Made by a program: the position numbers and the translations under genes
NCBI GenBank assembly: GCA_947568835.1
Contig: OX387605.1
Coordinates: forward strand, 18,356,418 to 18,420,417
Length of the DNA: 64,000 bases
Reading direction: 5' to 3'
DNA from: Protonemura montana
Lineage: Eukaryota > Arthropoda > Insecta > Plecoptera > Nemouridae
The notes under the pieces: model-generated
What the model was told of the DNA's origin: nothing
The model's database searches: none
What the model saw: only the letters and a program-made list of their open reading frames with translations
Shown here: positions 46,370 to 60,250 of the stretch, in pieces
Layout: each line of letters begins with the position of its first letter
How positions within the stretch are numbered: the stretch's first letter is position 1

Positions 46370-49010
46370 GTCTGATAATACATTCAGCTTCTCCAATATC
46401 TCTTGTGTTAATTTCCTCCCATTTTCACTGAGATTCTTTTTTACCTGTGCGGTCTTGCCGGTGAGAAAATCCAGAATCTAGCTTATTCTTTTGTCACTAT
46501 GATAGATAAAAGGACCACAGTCTGACAATAATTGAACGTTGTAGCTTCCATTCAGTTTTCAAATTCGTTTCTCCGCTCTGGCCATCAGCAAACAAGGTCA
46601 CAAGAGAATGGACAGGGTCGTCTCAGGGTCGGCCTCGGGTCAAAGACCATAGTCGAAGATGTGGACAGTTCCAAGCATGTCAATCAATTACCTATTGACG
46701 TCGTCGCACCAGAAAATACGTGGTGAACGTCGATCGGTTGTCATTGGATGTCGTCGGCGTCGCCGAAATTTCGTTACCCTTTTGGCAGAAAATATAATCT
46801 AGTGGAAGTGAATTCTAGATTTTAAATATTTCGATTGTCATGCAGGTCTTCATTTAATTTTCATTTATTCCTTTTTCCATGTTCCAACTTGATTACTTAA
46901 CGCGTATTATTACTAAAACTTTTAAAGAAATTCTTTAACTTTGTAAAAACATTTATCTTCTAGCTTTTTCTTTAGTCTGGTTTTAAAATCATGCCCTATG
47001 GTATCTCGCAATTAAAAAAAACACTTTTTACCTGCATAGATAGGTATATTATTTTGCATCGGCAAGATCTCTAGATTCTTTTTAGGCGTATCGTGGTAGT
47101 TTTGTTCCTTACCAGGCTTTGTCTTAATTATGTACGTGATAGAGCTTAAAATATACAGAATTTAATGTTAATAACGTAAAATATTGTCTATCTTATGATG
47201 ATTATTATCAGCAACCTGCACAGTCCTAGCGAAGTGTATGTTCGCTCTCTGTTGTCGGCGAGAATGGGAATTAATTCACTCGTTATGGTGCCTTTATTGG
47301 ACGATAAAACTGATAAAAACTGTCATAAAAATAAATCCAAACAAGACTTTCAATCTTCACACAGTAATGAAATGAGTTTGGGTTTCAGTATATTTAATAA
47401 TTCAATATTTCCCAACCACCTCGGGGCAAATTGAATAGAGAAACTTGCGGCATGGTAGCTACAAGGTGGCAGAGATAATTTATATATAAGATGAAAAGTA
47501 AAAAATAAATATTTTTTGGCGTCTTCACGTTTCAAGAACATTGCTTCAAGAAATGCTTGCTCGTATTTGCACTCTCAGATCAGCAGTGAATTACAAGCTG
47601 CTTGCAATCTTACCGATCTTGGGTCAGCTAAAAAAACCAAAATTTGAATCTTTACTAAAAACCCCATACCAAGCAAAATAACACAAAAGATCCACAAATG
47701 AATTGAATTCAACATATTACCTTTGGGCTCCACAACATTCTGAAAAGACACGTTCCGGAATAATTTTAACTGGGCCAACACTGCGTCAAGTAAAGCAACT
47801 AAATTTGTATTCGCAGTAGGCTTTGATGATCTCGATTCACTTTTAAGAGGCTTTCACACTCCAACTCCTTTCGTAGCTGACGACCGACTCTCACCCCTAA
47901 CGTGAACCACCCCGGCTGAAATTTGTGAAACTTGCAGGTGGCTTATCAATGTTTCTCCAGCAACTCTATGAAATGCAACGTCACAGGGACCCCATTAATG
48001 TGCTAAATACGGTATTACCATTGCCAGAGAGCACCATGTTCTTAGCAAACTTCGGATGAGGGCGGTAGTCATGACTCTGAGAGATTATTAATTATGTTCT
48101 GGAAAATCTAAGGATTTCAAATTAATTGTGTTTCACACGCACGATGCCAGCAAATTGAATGATATGGATTTATAAATGATATGTTTTCAAAATGCGCAAG
48201 GGTTTTTGAATATATATATATACGTTTTTATTTAAATAAAAGCTTCAAAATTGTTTTGTGATTTCCATCGTAAAATATACGTATGTCATATTATTTGTCC
48301 CTCTGTAATTGAGTCCCTTGTGTCACGGATATTGAAATTTAACAACTCCCTTGAACATGGAGCGTACACAGAGCACACAAACACACACACACACACATAA
48401 CCAACCTAACAACGGGAAACGCACGGACAAAGACAGGGCTACCAACCGCTCGCCCAGTCAGGTCTCTAAACACACACGCCTTCCCTTATAGTTTACAACG
48501 AACACATAAATAAATAAAATGTCGACGACATTTTCGCCAGGCTTTCGAATCTAGAACGAACGAACGAGCCAACCCATGCACAACAAGTATGGCTACGATC
48601 CCAGCAGCTTTCTCAATTGTCTCACGGGTCCTGCTTTGTGGACCTAGGCTAGCACAAGGAATAACAATATTATACTTTTGTTTTTTCACGCCTTTCTTCA
48701 ACCGCTGCACCATGCTTTTCGCTCTGACACAATTCACATATTTATTTTACACACTTGTTTTGTTTGTCTATGGTAATGTTCTTATAAATCATTCAGAAAG
48801 ATGTGTGTGGCTTGGCTTTGTAGGGTTACATGGTGAGTAGATGCACAGACTTGGATGCGGCTTGTGTGGATAGCGTTATCATAGTTTGTTGGTTAGAAAA
48901 TAAATTTTGAGAAAGCATGAAGACTGCGGTTGGTTTGGGGATATTTTGCTACCGGCTGTAATAAAACAATGCCGTATCGTTGAGCATCGTCTTGTTAATA
49001 CCATTTCTTT
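46370..49010. other. no gene seen; intron or intergenic
   Basis: No recognisable gene. It contains a (CA)n microsatellite at 48380. Confidence 0.6.
48380..48397. repeat. (AC)n microsatellite
   Basis: About eight to nine AC units, preceded by degenerate ACACAA sequence. Confidence 0.85.
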
Positions 49011-49017
49011 TTTAGGT

Positions 49018-49446
49018 AAAGGTCAGCGTTAATGTTAAAATTTCTGCTGAGCAAACGAGCAGGCAAAGCTGGGTAATTATAGGTGCTATCCGATGGCGCT
49101 TGCGGCCGTCCTCGCAACAATTAAATCATTGCGACTCAAAATATCGACGCTTATGCATAAATCGTTGAGGTTAGCATCAATAAAGATTAATTGAGCGTAA
49201 ACCAGTATAAAATGAGAGCAACCTACAAGAAATACCGAAATGAAAATTTTTTAACTCTCGAAACGACGATGACTCCACCTATTAACATCGTCCATGCTGT
49301 GAAATTTAATTTAAATTGCAAATTCTTGCAATACGCAAAGTTGTTTACTTAATAATATTAATATTAATATTAATTAGTATTCTTAATAATAAAAAAACAT
49401 TCTCCATTTTCGTCGGTAAAGTAATCATTTGGTAGCCATTTTCTTC
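49018..49446 (-). repeat. unnamed interspersed repeat, copy Z
   Basis: The reverse complement carries the same ordered blocks as copies X and Y: ACTTTACCGACGAAAATGGAGAAT near its start, CTTTATTGATGCTAACCTCA in the middle, GCAAGCGCCATCGG, and GCTCGTTTGCTCAGCAGAAA at the end. An extra AT-rich stretch with TAATAT repeats (about 49350-49400) makes it longer than the others. Confidence 0.65.
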
Positions 49447-51590
49447 GAAGTACTGTGCCAATACGAATGAGTTGCGACTATGGCTCTCTGTAAACCACTC
49501 TCTGAGTGGTTTACACATTTAACTGAGTTGAGATTTAGGAGAAAAAGCGTTCATTTTTGCCGATGTTGATAGAACCGGAGATCTTCATCTCACCAGAGAA
49601 AGAAACGAAACATAATCGTCTCGAAGGCGTGAGACTTGGTGCAGAACTATCGATTTCTTCGGTAAGATCTCCATTTAATTCAGACCGTGCTTCGTGAATA
49701 AAACGCTTGCAAAGTTGAAGGGTCGTCTTTGTAAATATTGATAAGGTACGCATAGCTAAGAATAAACGATTAATTAAAGTAAACATTGAGTTGATGTAAA
49801 AGACGTTTCAACGTATATTTTCTAAGCTTTGTCTTTTCCAGCTTCAATCTTTCTGAAAAGAAGAAGAAAAGGTAGATGGCTTTAAAAGTTTTTTTTTTCT
49901 TGCTTCTTCCTGGTGTGAGGGAGAAGGGGTAGGGAGAGAGAAGAGAAGAGAGCGAATGAGTTGAGAAAATAGGAGAATGAAATATAAATGAGAGACACAA
50001 TTCTCTAACGTGAAGTTTTATGGAAATGTAATGCATGAAGTGAAGGAACAGTATGCATTTGTGCATGGCGAGCAGAGCAGCGAGCATATAGGTACCTATC
50101 CCTCTGTGTGACAATGACACTGAGACAATAAAGCAGCAAGATATTTGAGTTGCTGGTGCAAAATAATGCATAACATTTCTGTATTCACAACTCCAGTGTA
50201 TAGTAAAACACAATAACCGGATGTGCTTCGATAAATAATCGTGACTCTTCTATTTTTCGAAGAGTCCCAGTTCAAAGCATGGTGGAGGTGCCATGTTTTC
50301 CAAGGCTCGCTCCGCTTTAGTAGCGAACTGCTTTAATTCAAAGTCAATTCATTCTTTTGCCGTTGTTTCACCTGTTTCTAGTCACACGATTAATATATAT
50401 ATATTTTTAACTTTTCCAAACGATCTAACCTAACATCGACGAACAGTAAAATAAAATACTTTGACACGTTTTCTGTTATCACTTTATGAATTGAATTCAG
50501 TTCCATCAAACGATATTATTCCACGAGTGAAAGGGTGAACCTGTGATGTCGTCCGGACGCATCCTACATTGGCCAACTTTTCCCGTTCGTTTCTTTTTCT
50601 ATCTCGACCCCTGGAACAGGGTGGCCGCGACGGTGGAGTGCAGACACATTTTGCTTCTTGAAAACGGCGGGCAAGCACCATGGGCTCTGATTTCCCAGAG
50701 GTGCCCGCATACCTCGCTTCCTATAAACTTTATACACAATATTGGGCTTGTTTATACGAACTAGCAACACATTCTTAAAAATTCCAATCTTTTTATTCTA
50801 GCATAGCACATGAAGAGGGTCGAATTTCAAATCTGACAAGAGTTAGCAGAAGAAAATCTAGACCTTATACAATATACTTCAAATGTACTTATATGAATAT
50901 CTTTGCTATTCCGTTGTCTTGAAACTAACCTACCCCTGTATTAAGTGAGGGTTCAATTCCATGTAAGTGTCGCGATAATGCAGAAATCTGTCCCTCGAGC
51001 GTTCATTTAGTTTTAGAGCCACCTACGCATGAATAGAGTTATGAACATCATGTTAAATGCCTCGTAGTTTCATGCGTAAAGCGTGCAATTTTTGCATAAG
51101 CCTACCCTGGGAAATCATCTGGATTCGGTGGAGCACACAGTTAGAACAATCTCTTTTACCCATCACGTGAAATTAGTGAGAAATTCGGTTCCGGCTCCGA
51201 CAAATGGGCTGAAAACTCTTTCCGTGAGAAGAGTGCTATGTTCTCCAGGGAGTGAAAGGAGAGCTAGGAAAAGATGGCAATGACTCGTCACCGTTAATTT
51301 ACCACTGACCATGGTAAAACTTTCAAGCAAACAGACTGTAAGGTAATTGAATTTAATTATTCACTCATTCATTATGGTAAATTTTGTTATGTGTGTTCTT
51401 CATAGCTCAGTTGTAGATTAATAGCTGCAATATAGTTAGAAAGCCAAACTTTGATTATGTAAAACGGAGCTCGCCGAGAGTTAGGCGACGCATATATGTT
51501 TGAAGTAGCATTGTTGTTTTCTACCTTTCTGTGCTTTTAATGCAAATGTATGTTCCTAATCTCATCGTAATCCGCACAAACAAACACTCT

Positions 51591-51618
<28 letters not shown>
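51591..51618. repeat. (CA)14 microsatellite
   Basis: Fourteen perfect CA units. Confidence 0.9.
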
Positions 51619-51621
<3 letters not shown>

Positions 51622-53280
51622 TATGGAAAATAGTCCGCCCCTGGTTCCGAACCCTCGTCCTTTTCGTTGTGTTCTATTGCCACCAATCTTCTCCCGAGAT
51701 GTACCGTGCATGGGGCAAAAACTATATAAACGAGTTAGGGAATCAAATTATCGATAAACAATTTCCCTCGAGGAAGGCGTCCGGGAAATGCATTTAAATT
51801 GCTACACAATCGGAAACGATATCTTTATAAGAGTTTATTGCACGAGTTACATTCCAATAGATAAATGGGCAATCGTGAGCTCACTCTCGTTATCTAAAGG
51901 ACACTCAAAATTTGTACTTCTTATTTATTTTATTCGAAAACGTGCAAAGTGGAGGAAACTCTTGTCCTTGACTCTATATAAAATTGGTTGGAATCCAAGC
52001 AGAACATATTGCAGAGAAGTCACGAAAAAAAACAGATTCAAGTACAAAAATAGAAGTTACAAGAGGACATCCTCTGGGTAAATTGAACTGTGACAAAAAA
52101 AAATCAATCGAAATCAGAGAAAACTAAAAGACTTTCAATTAAGAGTTAACCTCTATCATCTGAAGCGAAAGCAATGCTGTAATTGAGCTACCGAGACACC
52201 AATCAGTTGGACTGCCTTAGTTTTCACGTCACGAATGTCTTCAAACGGTGTGGGAGGGAAATCCAATGGAAAATTGGAAGGTAGTGAGGTAGGGGTTCAG
52301 ATGGAAACTGGGTAAGTGATGTTTGACCCAGATTTACTCCATGAACGTAACATTGTGGTTTTCGAAATGTCGCCGCATGAAATTGCATGGCAAAGTCAGG
52401 TGCATTATTTGAAGCCAGCGCTTGGTATACAAAAGCTTCTTAGAGCTGTCTTCTCAGTTGACACAATAGATAAGACGTGGTCGATTGTAAGTTCATGCTC
52501 ACTTTATCTGTTTTCTTTCGTTTATCATATACTTCACAAAATCCTGTTTTTTTACTAAATATGTTTCAAACGCTTGCTATGATGTACGACAATTTTGCAT
52601 TGTCTTTTTCATCGATTGCTATTCAAACAACTCATTCTCGTTAATTAAAAACCACCGCACAATCTTGCTAAAGCACCACACCTACACGACGACTCTCAGT
52701 TACATAAGATGCATCCCCATAATCGAATGCAACTCCTTCCAGGAGACCAACAGCACGTGAGGACCAACAGCTATGGATGCTATATTCTTATTTCACAAGA
52801 CAATCCTCTCCATGTTTATTAATGATATTTGCACAAGTTGCCACCAAAGGCGATCAAATTATGCACCGTAGTAATCACCGACAAACAAGGAATGAAGAGA
52901 TTGTACCTGTATTTCATCAGATACTGAGTCCTTTGGACTGAGTACATGGTTCTGGATTCTCTCATGGGCTCCAATAGTAAATTACTAATTTCTAGCTCAG
53001 GGGATGAGAAAAACAATTATAAATGTTATGAAAATTAAATTGAGTTATCGTTTACTAGTTAATGCTTAACACGTAGCATACAGAGTTAAAGCATGATTGG
53101 GGGATGTGGATGTAAAAAGCGACGAGGGAAAAGTATTCCTAGAGTGAAGTCGACGCCAGTCATGGGTGCAATTAACGCTTGAAAATTTACTGAAATATCC
53201 TGCTGACTTTTTCAAGTACTTTTGAGTTTCAGCGTCAGCAATTGCTTTTTCATGTCTTTGTTATAATGTGTATAACGTGT

Positions 53281-53308
53281 ACTTTGTGTACACGTGTATA
53301 CACAAAGT
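53281..53308. repeat. inverted repeat, 10-bp perfect arms
   Basis: ACTTTGTGTA and TACACAAAGT are perfect reverse complements around an 8-base CACGTGTA spacer. It could form a short hairpin on either strand. Confidence 0.65.
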
Positions 53309-56300
53309 TATTGTTCCCTCAATAAATTGAGCCTTTTGGTTTGACAATGACAACAAAAAAGATGTGAACAAAACATTCTATAACTTGAACTTTGCTGTGT
53401 TATTGAGTAGAAGTTTTATTAAATTTGCTTCCATGTTACGGATTTTCTCGAGTCCCCCGCTATGGCATTCACCCGTAGGTATTTTAATTGCATAAGTTCC
53501 ACGTGAAAGATTGACTCGTGCTCACTTGGGAATAAAGAGCAAAGGGAAGGGATGACAGAGAAAGGCTACGGACTAGAGCAAGTTGAAATGATCCATGTTC
53601 TGGTGTGGCTAGACACCAATACACGTGCCTAGGACACTGGCGAAGGTAAAGTTTGAACACTTCCAGGATTCTGAATCTACTCCATCTCGGAGAACCGGCC
53701 GATCGAAATGTCTCCATGTAAATCCTCTTCCATGAAAGCCCACTATGAAGTCTGAAGTCATTACAGAACTTCATTAAAACAGAACGAGTAATTATCAAAG
53801 TTCACAAATTAAAACGCTTTCCGAAATTTCATAATTTTCATTGGTGAAATGTCAACGCGTTGGGATAAAAGTACCATCACTCTAAACGGCAATCGAATTT
53901 AGGGGGCAAAATACTTGACGGAGAGTTCACAATAACATTGATTGGTGAACATGACTGGAATTGTGTCCTCCGGTCACAACAGGCACACACGGTTGGTTAA
54001 TCAAGAAAATGCATCAAACATTCATTGTACACTTAACAGTAATTACGGACATGGGGCGCATGCTGTGGTGCATTCTAAACGACCGATGCACTGTTGTGTG
54101 GCTGCAGCGAGCATGCACTACGAGTCTACTACTTGACATGTTGTTCGTGAGAAATGTAGGCCATCATTTAATCAAATGCTGTCAATTAGGTTTGCTTCAG
54201 ATGCTCATGGGTGCACTTAAAAGGTTTTATGTAATTAATTAGGTTTTGTTGTCCTGTATATATATATTGCGTCCCTCAAAGCATTGATTATAATTAAATG
54301 ATATATTGATTGATTCTAAATTCCTCGCTGTCGGTTTTCGATAATAACTAACTTGCTTTTTTTCCCTAAAATACGTTATAATACCAATCGTAGAAACTCT
54401 AACTTGGAGACGAATGTTTTGTTTTTGTGCTCATCACATTCAATCCCATTCCCTCGATTGGTTCTACATGGAAGTGGTGTTGTCCCATTGAAACTCTGGA
54501 GGTGATTTAAGCTCCAGACATCACACCTGATCGTGTACTGTCAATGGACCAACAACCACGTCTCGTGAAGCGAGATGCACATAACGCACGTGTTCAAAAC
54601 CTCTCGCCAACGTACCCGGGAAATGGGCATGAATAATCATTGATTCGATTGTCCCTCCCTTTGTAATCACTACTACCATAAACGAACAGACTTGTCAGTA
54701 ATATGACAGAGCACGCCTATTGAACATGTAGATCATTGTTCGATGATGATGCGAACTAATTGATGTGTGCGTTGCAGATTAGCTGTCAGGGCTACCTCTG
54801 AAGTGCTACCAGAGTATTGTGTGGGCATCAGTTGCATTGCTAGCCAGGGGGTGACTCGTGAACAGGTGATAATTTGGGGCTAATTTTAGCTTCACAATGG
54901 GAAGGTTTGTTGTAATGAGAGAGATTTTGAAATAAAATGAAAGATATCAAGACATACCTAGCTGCCAGAACATGGTCAACATTTTTATAGGTTATGTACT
55001 CATTTTGATGAAAGATGACGCTACACTATGCCCAAGGGAAATTTCATTCCACAGCGAAGAACAAGTTTTCACTAGCATTATCCTTCTCTGACGATAAAAG
55101 TCAGAGGAAGCGTCCTGAATCATAAATCTGAACAGTTTTCCATGAGCTTATTTGAGAGCTAATGAGAAAGTTATTATGAGCAATTAATAAATAATTGATG
55201 GTGAAATCTTTTGTGGGGATGGAAAGCGCAGTCTATTGAAAAGTACACAAATCAAAAATTAATTAGTAACTACCTATTTGTGTTAAAAAACAACCCTTAT
55301 ACTCTCGTTTTGTTCGCCAGGTATCCAAAGACTTCTCACAAATCGAAAATGAACCGAGAAGGGGACAAAGTCTGGATTCTTCGACCCACTGAAATATTCA
55401 TCGCCGTGATATTAATATTCAAACTCTTCTTTCGCAGGCTCTTTGTGAAATGACGCCTTAATCTTACGAAATCTGCGCCTATGCTTTAATGTAAGTTCAT
55501 TAAAGATCTAGTAAGTGTGAGAAAAATTTCAAAGTGCCAGGGATTAAAATTACATCTTCGTTTGTTGATTGAACTTACGACACGAATTTCAGTTGTGCTT
55601 AAAACTCATTTCAGTCGCTGGAAAACAGGCGTGACCCTGTTCAGAGACCGGGATGCTTTCAACACCGACAGCTCGCATACTGGTGACTCGGCTAGAAAAA
55701 TTCGTCCAAAGCGCCATCCTTTTCGAATTCTCTTGGAAACAAACGCAGAGATTTCCCGATTTGCCGATGGAATATCTGGATATGAAAATTTCAATAAAAT
55801 GCAAATTCGAAGTGTTCTGGTGTGAAAGCGTCGGTTATTAAATGAAATCTCAAGTGCGTTCAAACTCTGCGATGCTGTAAATAACATACCTCGCGCTAAA
55901 AAAATATAAGTGCGATGAGATTTTTCGGAAAAACTGGTGAAAACGAACCTCGATTTTGGAAGTAATTTTGCGAGCAATCACCTTTCAACCATAGATACGA
56001 GTTCAAACACTCGAAAAACAAATATTGACTATACATTTGCGATGAAATGGCCAATACCTACGCTCATTTGAAAAATTAATCAAATGTACCCCAATTCATG
56101 TTCGATTTCAAATGTATTCCTCTGGCTACAAAACCAACTCTAAAACTTGAAACTAGCACCACCTAAATCTCCCATATCCCAGAGAGAAGGATCACGCCTT
56201 TGTTTCCCTCACACAAGCCATACTTTAAGTGAGCCGTGGTGGGAACGCCAGGACAGTCTCTGGTTTAGACTGGGTTACGCGAAGGAATAAATCCGAGTGT

Positions 56301-57244
56301 TGTCTGCTCTCCGCATGCATCGGTTACTTATAACACATCACATGCGGAGCCACTAGCGCTACCTATTTACATACATACGTATCATCTCTCACGTCTTCCC
56401 AGCTTGCAAGGTTGCAAACAAACACAAAGGAGCGGCCAAATTATCCAGACCTACTGGATTACCCTTCTACTTGGAGATAGAAGGAGGACATGTTATTTCA
56501 TCTCTTCCGGGCAAAGTTTTAGCAAGGGGATTGTAGTCTCATAATTGCAATTATAAAATTAAAGGAAAGCTAGACATTTGTATGTACATAGCGAGATGCT
56601 AGTTTTAATTCACTTTAAAATAGTAAGAACAACGGGCATGCTACAGAACTAATGATATGTATTTTCGAGACAAGCTAATTAGCATTGCGGCTTGTGGCCT
56701 GCTTTGCTATCATGGTTCTGCCTAGGTAAGAGTGGAGATCGGCGTTTCCCTTTTGAGAGCGATGGCGTCTCGAAGACAAGAGCAAGGCATCACGGCGTGT
56801 GTTGCGCTTTATCGACGTGGCATTCTGAGGAATTAATTAGCTGTTTTGCGACGAAGCACGAAGTGGTAAGCCGTTCGGAAAGACATCATCCCTCTACGCT
56901 AATTCGTGAGCCCAAATTAAATTGCTTTCGGGCTATACCTTGTGAGCCACTTGGTATTTCACTGAATAAATGAGGTCATTTTTAAGAAATTGTCAGTTGC
57001 CTAAGATGTGTGTCTCACGTTTGTGGACTTGAGTGTAATAAGTGACAGTCATTTGGTAATTGACATGAATTGTGTCGTGGAATTTTGCTCAAGTTAGTCA
57101 AGCTATTCTTGAGAGTCAAACATAACCAGAGATAAATTTGTGTGAGAAGGAAACTCCGGCTTTCAGTCTGTTTTTTTTTGTACACCACTTTTAGTTTAGA
57201 TCCAAAAACCAAACAATAAATGTTGAGTTTCGAATTAAAAGAAA

Positions 57245-57510
57245 TCAAAAAAATGTTCTGATTTCTAAAAAAGGCCGCAAAACAACCTTCCGCACCTGTA
57301 ATCTAAAGAATCAAACAGAAAACTGTAAGAACACGGCACCTCCACCTCACTGCCACCAAACATTAGGCAATGCGTGATGTTTCAAATGAAAAAAAAATTA
57401 AAATTGTGTTTCTATTTCTAAAATAGTTGCACCACAACCTCTCGCATCCCTATTCTAAAGCATCAAACAGAAAGCTTTAAGGACACGGCACCTCCACCTC
57501 ACCTCAACTT
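57245..57510. repeat. tandem duplication, two units, period about 152 bp
   Basis: Unit 1 begins near 57250 and unit 2 near 57400. Both contain GATTTCTAAAA or TATTTCTAAAA, then an ACAACCT block, CTAAAG.ATCAAACAGAAA (57303 and 57455), and end with ACACGGCACCTCCACCTCAC (57331 and 57483). Divergence between the units suggests an old duplication. Confidence 0.75.
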
Positions 57511-57514
57511 ATAT

Positions 57515-60245
57515 ACCAAAAGCAGTAAATTTAACTACGAATTGAACCACCTTAAGGGCATCCCATCAATTATCGATGCCATAATAATGCCTTGACCAAG
57601 TAACTAACCCGAAACACACCCGTAGTCCATCTATACCTACATCGTAGTTCATTAATGTGAGGATGCATTAATTAGCATCTGATGTAGAAGGAGTGGTTCG
57701 CTGGTAGCAAGCTTCTTGAAGCCAACGGAGAGTAATTAGCGATGGGGCATGAAGTCTACCACGGTGGGCCGCTGTGTTTAGCACACGTTATGAATGAAAT
57801 ATGCCGTTCAAGAACAAAATGTTGGGTCGAGGAGCGTGAACCTTGCGGTACGGTACGCAGTTAGACTTCCGCTAATAATTTGATACAAGTTTATGTTGGT
57901 GAAGGGTAGGTCACTTTCCTTGCTAAGGATGCTTTGAAATTTGTTGGGTCTATTGGCGCTCAAAATTGTGTACATTTTGTTACTTTCCAAAAGCGTAGGT
58001 GCATTGGTTTTTCAAGTTTCCAGCGGAAATTAACAGGGTTTTTGTTCTATTCGTGTTTATTTTATTTCAACCCGTCTCAACTTTACCATCTTAGATGAAT
58101 TGCCAACTCACATAACTACGCTCACCATTTCCAGTCAGGTACACACTGGGAATTTAATTGTAAGGGGGCATTCGGTAACGAAGCATAATAAATCAATTCT
58201 GACAGCAAACATGTTTCATAGGTAAATATTTGATTCTACAAATGCGTGAAATACACTGTTAGAATTCGATGCACTTGGGATATTTTATGGGCAAACTTTA
58301 TTACCTATACGTTTCCATTTTTTATTCATAGAGGATTTTTGCATGCCCGCTGTCATAATATACCTACAAATATTTTAAATGAGATTCTGAGTTTTATAAG
58401 TTGATATTTAAAAATTGAGATGCCAGCGACTAACAGTGTGGCCAAAAATGGGTCGTTTTTAATTTTGTTATTATGGCAAGTTGTTATTTTACATGAGCAG
58501 TAAATCTCCGGACATTATGCAACCAGTACACCTAACTACGTTTGATCACGGAAATGTAAAAGAAATTTGCAATATTTCTTGTTTACTTATAACAGTAACC
58601 TGATAATAAATTCGTATTTTTTTACTTTTATACAGCTTCATCCATAATAACAGATGGCTATAACAAAAAGTCTAAAAAAAACTTGGTAAAATGCATAGAA
58701 AGTGCTATTGGGGTATTACTTTGATAATATTTGCATAGCGGATCATGGTTTTCTATCCGATTTTTAATGCGCATGGCCGTTATTATTTTTAGCGTGAATC
58801 CTGCGATTTTTTTTATCCTCCGACACCACAAGGGATTGCGTTCTTCAATCACACGAGATAAGCTTCAAATGGTAGCATAGAGAAAATGACGAATATAGCA
58901 TCCATATAACATACACCATTTGCATTCAATTCGAACGCTTAAAAAATATATCTCACAGTTCCCACTCTTTTATAAGCTTGCTTTAGAATTTCCGTCAAAA
59001 GTACCCACTTTCCTGTTTTCGTAAAAAAACACTTGCATCCAGCCCAGAAGTTTGGTCTAGTACATACACTTCTTGGGTCTACGAGTGACCATTGTGCGGT
59101 GTAGCAATGTGAATCGTGCTAAATAAAAACGCCCTGGCCGAGAGAGCCCCTACTGATTACAAGTAGACTTATTTACTCCTTTCTATGAGCTCGAGTTTTC
59201 TATGACTTGAAGTACAGTTTGGAGTTGGGTGAAGACCAAGTTTTCCCGTGGGACGGTGCAGTGTTAAATCTACTTGCTAGGTGCGATGTGCTGATATGAG
59301 GTGACGTTTGGGTGACTGGATAACTATCGAGCAACAGCTAGGCGAAAACATGTGCCTCTGGCTTTCATATAATGTCGTGGGCTTGTCGTGGGGGTTGTGG
59401 GTATAAAATAAAAATTGAACGTTGCATGGAACATGGTGGGCTTATGTTATGTGTTTACAAGTTATTTAACATACCTGCGCTTCAGTGGCTTTGCTATGCC
59501 ATAAAAATTGATGCAGCAAAATAGGTTGCATATGCGACTAGCGGTATTGAACTTTGCCGCTACAATTCGTTCTCTTCATAATACTGTGGTTGATAAAACC
59601 GTGTATATTGCAGAAAACCGTTGGAAAAAACGAAATTTGTTTCAAATAGCAATGAAGATTGATCCATACAAGAATATGGTGCGTAGCAATACAAATATGA
59701 CATGAGCGCGACTTGATTCGCAATGGCGTCCTAGTGTCGTCTTACTTTCAGTGTGTGTACTTGTAAATCTGATTGAAACTGACAGAAATCGACAATAGAA
59801 ATGGTGCACCTCCTCTGGTACTCATCAGACGAAGCAGGTATTTTACTGCATCACAATTCCAGCTGTCACCGTTGATCTACATTCTACATCGCAGTCACAA
59901 AATGACAGCTGCATTATTCAGATCAACGCAGTGGCCGCTCGAGCAATAAACAGTGAAACAGGGCAAGCATAAACCGCAAACCATTAAACAAAATATGACC
60001 GCGTGCGTTGCATTATTTATTCGGAGAGATTCCGATGTGGATGAACGGAGTAAATCCTAGGTGGTTTTAATGTCTCTGCTGTAATGGACCCGTAAACAAA
60101 AATAAAAACAGCCGGCACAAAATTTCGCGAATTACACACATTATTTTCAACTTACCGGCCTTTCATAGGCGCACTCGGCTGTTTGTGCTAGAAAATCAAC
60201 TTTATTTGCTTTACCAGTTGCGTGCTACCCTAATGCCATAACGCG
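57515..60245. other. no gene seen; intron or intergenic
   Basis: No recognisable gene. At 59860-59927 two pairs of complementary 8-9 base words are interleaved (see findings). Confidence 0.6.
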
Positions 60246-60250
60246 AAAGT

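Larger units (their letters stand above)
49450..57240. other. no gene seen; intron or intergenic
   Basis: No supported gene in nearly 8 kb. It contains a GGCACCTCCAC motif on the minus strand (50282-50292), a (CA)14 microsatellite, and an inverted repeat at 53281. The 147-codon frame at 49770-50213 and the 123-codon frame at 55606-55977 show no recognised domain. A GTAAGT donor-like site at 52487 lacks a convincing exon upstream. Confidence 0.55.

Noticed and set aside
52316-52490. Possible exon ending at GTAAGT (52487)
   Set aside because: No convincing acceptor at the start of the open frame and no recognisable product.
59820-59840. Plus-strand SSDEAG-like translation resembling the LDLa calcium site
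   Set aside because: No cysteines around it, so it is not an LDLa module.
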